A stretch of DNA of 64,000 bases, taken from positions 434,001-498,000 of the forward strand of contig RBKR01000012.1 in NCBI GenBank assembly GCA_004835665.1. Direction: 5' to 3'. Every line of letters begins with the position of its first letter. The first letter of the stretch is position 1. The notes beneath the pieces were generated by a model, which was not told where the DNA came from, did not search any database, and worked only from the letters and a program-made list of their open reading frames with translations. This stretch comes from Phoma sp. XZ068 (Eukaryota; Ascomycota; Dothideomycetes; Pleosporales; Didymellaceae). The translations under genes were made by a program, and so were the position numbers. Positions 57,763 to 64,000 of this stretch are shown here, one piece after another.

Positions 57763-58070
57763 GGGAGGTCACTGGAGAGACTTGTGTACTACTAGATTTG
57801 CTTCTTTTTGCTGCGATTTAGCGATTTGTTTTCGCGTGAGATGATGTGGAGGAAATACCAAACAGCTATGTTCCGGCGCGCATGTTGCTGTAGTTTGAGT
57901 AGGTCATGAGCATTTGAGAATATAGTATACAACCGATGTACCTCACTTGTCTTCGTGACTGAATGTTGACAAAGCCCAAAGGTTTCCATGAACCGCGAGT
58001 CACAGTCACAAGATTGCCGTTGACTTCATATCATTGAGCTACACAACATCCAGATCCCCATCAAGACCCC
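57763..58070. other. Intergenic region between convergent genes
   Basis: About 310 bp between the 3' ends of the FNIP-like gene and the GST gene. It should hold both polyadenylation regions. No other feature was seen. Confidence 0.5.
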
Positions 58071-59311
58071 TTAATTTTTTAACGCAGCCTTTGCACTTGG
58101 CACTTCCTCATCCTTCTCCAGGATATTTGGCAGTGGCCCCACCGGTGTGATAGCAAAAGGATTGATCTGGCCATGGCTCTTGGTGTAGTGTTTCTTGATG
58201 TGCTCAAACTGGGTCGTCTCACCGAACGCCTTGGGGTAGTCCCAGTACAGGTGCCTTACCCAGCGGTGGATGAGCGGATAACCGCTCCTTCTATACGATT
58301 GTTAGCTATTGTCGAGGACGCATGAAATCAACCCCTTGGGTGGGGGAGGGTGGCTTACATGTCGCGGATGTTGCACTTGAAATGCTGTACGTAGACAGGG
58401 TCGAAACGGATGATGGTTGTGAACAGACGAACATCTGCTTCCGTGACATGCGGCGAGGAGAGAAGGTATGGTGTCGATGACTCTGCGAGATTCTTTTCGA
58501 CTCGGTCCAGAGATTCGAAAAGCGTGATTACATTCTTCGTGTACGCCTCCTCGGTTCTAATGTAGTCAGTACAAGAGAAGAGCACTGGTACTAAAACAGC
58601 AAAAACTTACGTAGCGAAACCAGACTTGTAGACACCATTATTGATGTCGTTGTACACCCACTCGTTCATTGCCTCGATATCTTTCTGTAGATTCTTCGGG
58701 AACAGATCCACCTTCTTGTACTCATCGGCGATCAAGTGGTCGAACTCGGTGTACAGCATCCTGATAATCTCACTGCTCTCGTTGCTGACAATGCGCTTCT
58801 GCTTCTTATCATACAGTGTTGGTACTGTGAATCTCCCCTCATATTCCGGATTCTGCTCAAAGTAAATATCTCGGAGGTGTGTGTACCCCTCGTGCAGAGG
58901 ATCAGGCAGTGCGTTCTCGCCAGGTAGCTTCTCATTTGGTGTAGCGAAGCGCCAGCCCTTCTCGGCCATATGCCAGTGCACGCTGGTGAAGCTGATGATA
59001 TCTTGCAGACCCTTCAGGTTGCGGACAATCAGGGTGCGGTGCGCCCAAGGACAGGCGTAGGAGACGTAGAGGTGATAGCGGTCTTTCTCGGCGGGGAACT
59101 CAGCACCGGGCGTGTTTTCAATAAAGGAGCGGAATACAGATTGCTGTCGCTTGAACTCTCCGCTCCTGTCTTTGGGGTCTACCCAGTTAAGGATCGAGTC
59201 TTTCGTATCCATGGCGAACGGGATTGTAGTTTGTGAAAATGTGCGGGTTGATGTTGTCGTCTTGGTGACGTGATTTGATACTGCTCTCAGTCGCGAAACC
59301 ACAGAGAACAT
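58071..59311 (-). CDS. Glutathionyl-hydroquinone reductase-type glutathione S-transferase (ECM4/Gto, Xi/Omega-like)
   Basis: Three exons (59311-58611, 58556-58359, 58290-58071) with introns of 54 and 68 bp give 372 residues. The catalytic cysteine is C87 in YACPWAHRT, the CPWA motif of glutathionyl-hydroquinone reductases and Omega-like Ecm4/Gto proteins. These use glutathione to reduce glutathionylated quinones and related compounds. The C-terminal all-helical GST domain includes [18 protein letters not shown] and the block ending [16 protein letters not shown]. The first about 33 residues are rich in Arg, Ser and Thr and lack acidic residues, resembling a mitochondrial presequence. A second Met at residue 34 (AMDTKDS) matches the start of cytosolic forms, so two products are possible. 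Splicing was read directly from the sequence and the frame closes. Confidence 0.9.
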
Positions 59312-59791
59312 GGGATGGTAGGAGAATGTACTCGGTGACGATGTTTATATCTAATCTGAGGCATACGCGGTTTATATAACTGTCGATGTCATTGAAGCTT
59401 GAAGCTCCACTAGCGCAACTAGCTGCAGCACGTCCCGCTTCCGTCATAGCGCTTGCCCCTCAATGGCTTTACTCAGCATTGGAAAGCTTTACTAACATTT
59501 CACTGACCAAAGCATTAGCAATACTGCCTTTCCACACAGCGCTCCATGTGCCTCTTGGACAGGTCTCGGATTGCCATAGTGACCAATCATTTGCACTGAA
59601 ACGCTTCGCGGTGTGTCGGCGATTGCCAACATTAGCTCATCAGATTCTTGGGTATCTACCACTCCTGCAGTTTCAAATGTCCATCTCCATGGTAAAAGTC
59701 CAGACGTGAGACTGGATATGCTGGCCTCGATCCAACCCGATTACGGCACTAACTTGCACTCATTTGTCTCGACCTGTGTTGGTTCCTCCCT
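59312..59791. promoter_or_regulatory. Intergenic region: GST promoter and NUP49 3' region
   Basis: A 480-bp gap between two minus-strand genes. It must include the GST promoter and the NUP49 terminator. Short plus-strand open frames here have no support. Confidence 0.5.
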
Positions 59792-61349
59792 TCACAGCAA
59801 AGTGGCGCCGACGCTGCCCAATGTCTGCTTTGTGACTTCGTCTCTGACCTGTCCAACCTTCTTAGCTGAATCCAGGATCGCGCCCTCGATCGCCTTCAGC
59901 GCTTCGACCAGCTCGCGGCGCTGGTCCCGTGGTGCGCTTCGACTGCCCGTCAACTGTTGTGCCTTCTCCAATGTGCCGGCTTCCATTGTTCGCAGATGGC
60001 CTTCGATCTCGCGGATCTGTCGCTGGTACACATCAAGTGTACGGCCAAGCTCTCCCGTACGGCGATTGAAGTACCCCATCAGGTCAACAGGCTTTGTTGG
60101 GTCCTCTTCGTCAAGCGCAGCAGTCGCTGGTGGTTTCGCGCTCGACGCGGTCAGATTCGTGCCATTCCTGTAGTGGAATTGCGCCGGCAATCGCTGGTTC
60201 TCGATGGCGCGGAAGCTCAGAGTGGCGTCTGCAGCATCCTTCTTGACAAGTTCTCGTAGGTAAGCAATGTTGGCGGAATCATTATCCAGGCCCACCTCGA
60301 CTGTGGAGAGGAACGTCTCAATGTATGCAACGTCCGGCGCGATGGTTGCGATTTCAGCTTCGCTGTTAGGTAGTGTTTCGCGAATCTGGCTGCAATACCC
60401 AATTTTGCGCTGGATACCCTCGTCAAATGCCTGTATCTGCTGTTGAAGTTCCGGGGCCAGATCGTTGAAGCGTGTTGTCCCCCTTATGTTTTCGAGACCG
60501 ATGTTGACCGCCTGTGTGCTGCCGCCCATCTGGCCACCTCCCAATGTTGATCCACCGAGCGTGCCTGGTCGTTGTGGAGGGTTCATGCTGCCGCCAAAGA
60601 GGGTGTTGCTCTGCTGTGGCTGAGCCTGTTGTGTTGAGCCGAAGAGTGAGGGTGTTGCGTTAGGCTGGTTCTGTTGTGTGTTGGCATTGCCGAACAAAGA
60701 CGGTGCTGCGGAGGGTTGTTGTGTTGATGCACCACTGGAAGATGTGGTTAGCCGTGGTACTGCTGCAGATGCTAAAGTTTTGTTGGACATACAAGAGAGA
60801 TGGCTTCGCCTGCTGGCCGCCTCCAAAGAGCCCTCCAGACGGTGCTGCTGCGGGTTGCGGCTGTGACTGGGTGGGAGCTCCCAATGCGCCTCCGAAAAGA
60901 CCGCCGCTGGCAGGCTGCGACGACTGGGCGGTGGAGGATCCAAAGAGGCCTCCGCCTGCAGGCGCGGGTGTGGCGGGCTTGTTCATGTTTCCGAAGAGAC
61001 CTCCCGACGCTGGCTGAGAGGTGGCGGGTTGTGTTGATCTGCCGAAGAGCGAGCCTGACTGGGCGGGTTGTGCTGGGGTGGACCCAAAGAGGCCGCCGCT
61101 GCTTTGGGGTTGAGTGGTTGCCGTGGCAGAGGCATTGCTTCCACTGGACACAGTCAGTATTTTGCGCATGGAAGACGCCGTAGCCATGGTCATTGCGCCT
61201 GCAGTATCCACAGTGCGCATCAGAACGCAAGCGGCCGTGCTGGCAGGGCAGGGAAGTGCCTGGGGATGCTTCAAGGGAGAGCAGGGCACATACAAGAGAC
61301 CGCCGCCGGTGTTGATGCTCAGAGAATTTGAACGCCCGAAGCCAGCCAT
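59792..61349 (-). CDS. nup49: FG-nucleoporin NUP49 (NUP58/p58 family)
   Basis: Three exons (61349-61294, 61143-60793, 60734-59792) with introns of 150 and 58 bp encode 449 residues. The N-terminal about 190 residues are Gly/Ser/Gln-rich with eleven LFG motifs, mostly GLFG or SLFG, which form the permeability barrier and bind transport receptors. The C-terminal part (about 200-449) is a helical coiled-coil region, beginning near FNDLAPELQQQIQAFDEGIQ, that joins Nsp1 and Nup57 in the central channel of the nuclear pore. Each intron splits the Phe codon of an LFG repeat (TT then T). The start ATG 61349 gives MAGFGRSNS. Length and architecture match Nup49. Confidence 0.9.
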
Positions 61350-61790
61350 CTTCTCCAATCCACACTCTGGTCTGGGCTAGTCGGCGAGTTTTTGGACAGG
61401 ACACAATCAACAATGCCTCAGCAGTGCAGATTTGAGGTCAAGGCGAGATCTACAGATCCAGTCTCGAGGTGTTTCGAGCGGAGCAATGTGCGACCGAGGG
61501 TGATTGGGCGGTTGTTGGGCAGTATGTCGTGGTGTTGATCAACGGCAGGCTACGCGCGATCCTTTGGTGTTTTCCAAAGCTCCGCTGCAAGCTCCATGCA
61601 CGGACGCATGCCGTTCACCAACAACGAACTCGAGGACGCGACCACACCCACATACCTTTTACCGATCCAGAATCACGTAGTCCAAGTCCCCCAATCTGTG
61701 ACCTGGAAGGGGATTGTAGCATCCCTGGGCTAGGTTCCGCGATACACAACTTCTGCACGTCGCACATCACCTTGGTAAACGCTTCAAACA
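61350..61790. promoter_or_regulatory. Bidirectional promoter between NUP49 and FIP1
   Basis: A 441-bp gap between divergent start codons. No repeat or clear core element was recognised. Confidence 0.5.
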
Positions 61791-62843
61791 ATGGACGAAG
61801 AAGACGACGATCTCTACGGCCCCTCCGAGCCCACCACCAACAAGCCCAAGAAGGAACCAAAGAAGGAGGAGGATGACTCGAGTGGTGACGAACCCATGGA
61901 CGAGGGTGCAGACTCAGGCGACGATGACGACGATGACGATGACAGCGACTCGGTACGAAGTGAAGAAGCAAACGCGACCTGGACGTGGACTGACGAAACT
62001 GTAGGACCTCGAATTCATTATCGACAAGCCAGCGACCGCGCCAAAACCAGCAGCGTACGTATATTGTACGTTTTGGAACGATATCCATACTAACAGCTTC
62101 GCAGCGCACCACAGCCGCAAGAGTCCAAGGCCATAAAGATCGAGGCTCCACCCCAGTCAACATCCACACCGCAACCGCCTTCCGCCCAACCATCAAGGCC
62201 GACGCCAGGAACAGCACCCCAGGTTGCCCAAATCTCAGGTCAGGGTTACCCAGCCCTCCACACATCCAGCGTCGACGTAAACGCAAACCCCACCTACCCT
62301 CCTCTGAACAAGCCTCTCCTACAAGTCGATCTCGACGCCGATCTCGCCGAGGAACACAAATTATGGCGCCGTCCCGGCGAGGACTACTCCGACTATTTCA
62401 ACTACGGATTCGACGAGTTCACATGGGAAACCTACCGTCTGAAGCAGCAACAAATGAGCCAGACGATACAACAGCAGAAACAGGAGATGGCGCAGATGCA
62501 GCAGATGATGTCGGGCGGCATGCCGGGAATGCCTCCCATGCCTGGAGGCGGTGCGCCCGCGGGCGCTCCACAGGGACCTGGCGCCATGAACGGCATGGGT
62601 GGCATGCCACCTGGTGGCATGGACGAGGGGCAGATGCAGATGATGATGCAGCAGATGGCAAGCAGTGGGATGGACCCGAGCCAGATGGATTTTGCAACGT
62701 TTATGCAGATGGCTGGTGGAGGCATGGGAGGGCCTGGTGGTCCGGGAGGGTTTGGAGGCGGTGGACAGCAGGGTGGCGGCTTTCAGCAAGGTCATCAAGG
62801 TGGTGGTGGCCGTGGTGGCCGAGGGCGCGGACGAGGGTGGTGA
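61791..62843 (+). CDS. fip1: Pre-mRNA polyadenylation factor FIP1
   Basis: Exons 61791-61952, 62005-62054 and 62105-62843, with introns of 52 and 50 bp (the second with a TACTAAC branch site), encode 316 residues. The N-terminus is strongly acidic and includes a run of eight aspartates (about 45-52). It is followed by the short LEFIIDKPA motif encoded by the 50-bp exon. The Fip1 motif lies at about 140-186 ([20 protein letters not shown], then [12 protein letters not shown]). The C-terminus is Met/Gln/Gly-rich and ends in an RG-rich tail ([12 protein letters not shown]). Fip1 tethers poly(A) polymerase Pap1 to the cleavage and polyadenylation factor in the nucleus. The small middle exon is required to join the frames. 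Confidence 0.93.
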
Positions 62844-63222
62844 TCATGCAGGGATTCACATCAACAATTTGGCGTTTTTAGGTACAAGACTACGATACCA
62901 AGGAAGCTTACTCAGGAAATCAATGGCAAAAGTTCAAGCACCATGTGCACACTCGAAAGGCTCAACATGCTCACAACTGAAGGTTCAATTCCAATTCCAA
63001 GTCCAGTTCCAACCACTAAATCATCTTGACTATGGTCCATAGCTTATGCTGCTAGATTGCGGTGCAGATGTATGCCGCGCATGCAAACGCCAGGCGCCCC
63101 TTCATTTCCGTTTGTTCTCCTCCCTCTTGGTGGCGGTAGCAGACAGCGTCACAGCTGCGGCTCATGTGGTTTGATCGACCCTACGGCATGCATGTCGCGT
63201 CGTGCGACGTTGTAGCCCATGC
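62844..63222. other. Intergenic region between convergent FIP1 and U2A' genes
   Basis: About 380 bp holding both 3' untranslated and polyadenylation regions. No gene seen. Confidence 0.5.
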
Positions 63223-64000
63223 TCATGTCTCCATGGGCTCTCCACCTTCCAGAATGTGCGCCGGTATCCTGCCTTCTGCAAAGTCCTTCTCAAGCCTCGC
63301 CATCTCCGCCAAGCTACTTGCCGCCTGGATCGCCGCGCGCATCCTTCTCTTCTCATCGTCGGTGTAAATGCGACCCTTGTTGTCCGATGAATCAGCACCG
63401 TTCGTTGTCGGTACAACGAAACCCTTCGACTTGACTCCCATGATTTTGCTTGCCATTTCAGTTGGCTCTTCCGATGTGCCGAACAGCTCTTCTGCCTTCT
63501 TGCGTTCAATGTCTTTGACCTTAGCAAAGTCCAGGTAGCGCACGGTCGGGCATCGCCAGATCACCCAGTATCGATAGTTCTACATAATGTCAGACTTTCC
63601 TGCTTGCGACATGCGTGCCGGCGCAAAGTGCTTACCTCCTTGGCTGCGACCGGGTTGCCGATTGCCGATAGGAACACCAGCTTCTTGAAGCCTGCGAGGG
63701 GGTCGAGGTCGGCGAGCTCTGTGAGCCTGTTCTTTGTGAGAACAAGGGTCTGGAGGTTCGGTATGCTCGTGGACAGGTTCGGCTGGATGTTTGAGATGCG
63801 GTTTTGCGCAAGGAAGAGTGTGCGCAGGCGGGGTTGAAGAGGGAAATTGCCGAGTTGCGCAATGTCGTTGTCGGTGAGATCGATGGCGTCGTTGTCCTAG
63901 AATTGACTTCAGCGCATGCTCAGAATGGTATATCTGAAGCTCTGTAGACTCACTCGTGCTGCGCCCATATTCTCGATGGCGGAAATTTTGTGGCCTATAG
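63223..64000 (-). CDS. lea1: U2 small nuclear ribonucleoprotein A' (Lea1), C-terminal part
   Basis: Visible exons are 64000-63954 (partial), 63896-63636 and 63579-63223, with introns of 57 and 56 bp. The protein reads as U2A': GHKISAIENMG, DAIDLTDNDIAQL, then leucine-rich repeats (LRTLFLAQNRI, LQTLVLTKNRLTEL, KLVFLSIGNPV) and the capping segment NYRYWVIWRCPTVRYLDF, followed by a charged helical tail ending EGGEPMET. U2A' binds U2B'' and stem-loop IV of U2 snRNA in the spliceosome. The N-terminus lies beyond the window. All splice joins keep the frame. Confidence 0.93.

Overview
The window comes from a filamentous ascomycete (Pezizomycotina), most likely a Dothideomycete. Genes have short introns (about 42-150 bp) with GT-AG ends and CTGAC/CTAAC-type branch sites. 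The single-copy genes are fungal housekeeping orthologues. About 37 kb of the window carries the scar of repeat-induced point mutation (RIP): it is extremely AT-rich, CpA and TpG are almost absent, TpA is in excess, and old coding frames have Trp and Gln codons turned into stops.

Layout. (1) 1-37.4 kb is a gene desert of RIP-destroyed LTR retrotransposons. It includes a complete Ty3/gypsy element with 484-bp LTRs and a 5-bp target duplication (30020-36827, minus strand), a truncated relative (2806-5320), a third gypsy element split by a later insertion (10322-12743 and 14606-16908), and an 11.1-kb LTR-flanked unit (18358-29497, plus strand) with a clear gag-pol part and an unidentified 3' part. 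Four pogo/Fot1-type DNA transposons sit in this wreckage with intact, un-mutated sequence: three identical copies of one family (one cut by the window edge, two in tandem inside a TAA microsatellite) and one copy of a second family. (2) 37.5-39.15 kb is a small island of normal composition. It holds two divergently oriented, paralogous, intron-split genes for small secreted eight-cysteine proteins; one has an in-frame stop. (3) 39.2-41.3 kb is AT-rich again. (4) 41.36-44.5 kb is a GH106-like (alpha-L-rhamnosidase family) pseudogene with one RIP-type nonsense change and two frameshifts, followed by a tRNA-Gln relic. (5) 45.3-64 kb is a compact block of conserved genes: ALG2 (-), IML1 (+), a folliculin-interacting/Lst4-like gene (+), a glutathionyl-hydroquinone-reductase-type GST (-), NUP49 (-), FIP1 (+) and the U2 snRNP A' gene (-, cut by the window end).

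How the genes fit together. IML1 (SEACIT/GATOR1) and the FNIP/Lst4-like protein both belong to complexes that regulate Rag GTPases upstream of TORC1, and they lie next to each other in the same orientation. ALG2 works in lipid-linked oligosaccharide assembly, NUP49 in the nuclear pore, FIP1 in mRNA 3'-end formation and U2A' in splicing. The secreted-protein pair surrounded by RIP-mutated repeats is the layout typical of effector-like loci in two-speed fungal genomes; that functional reading is inference.
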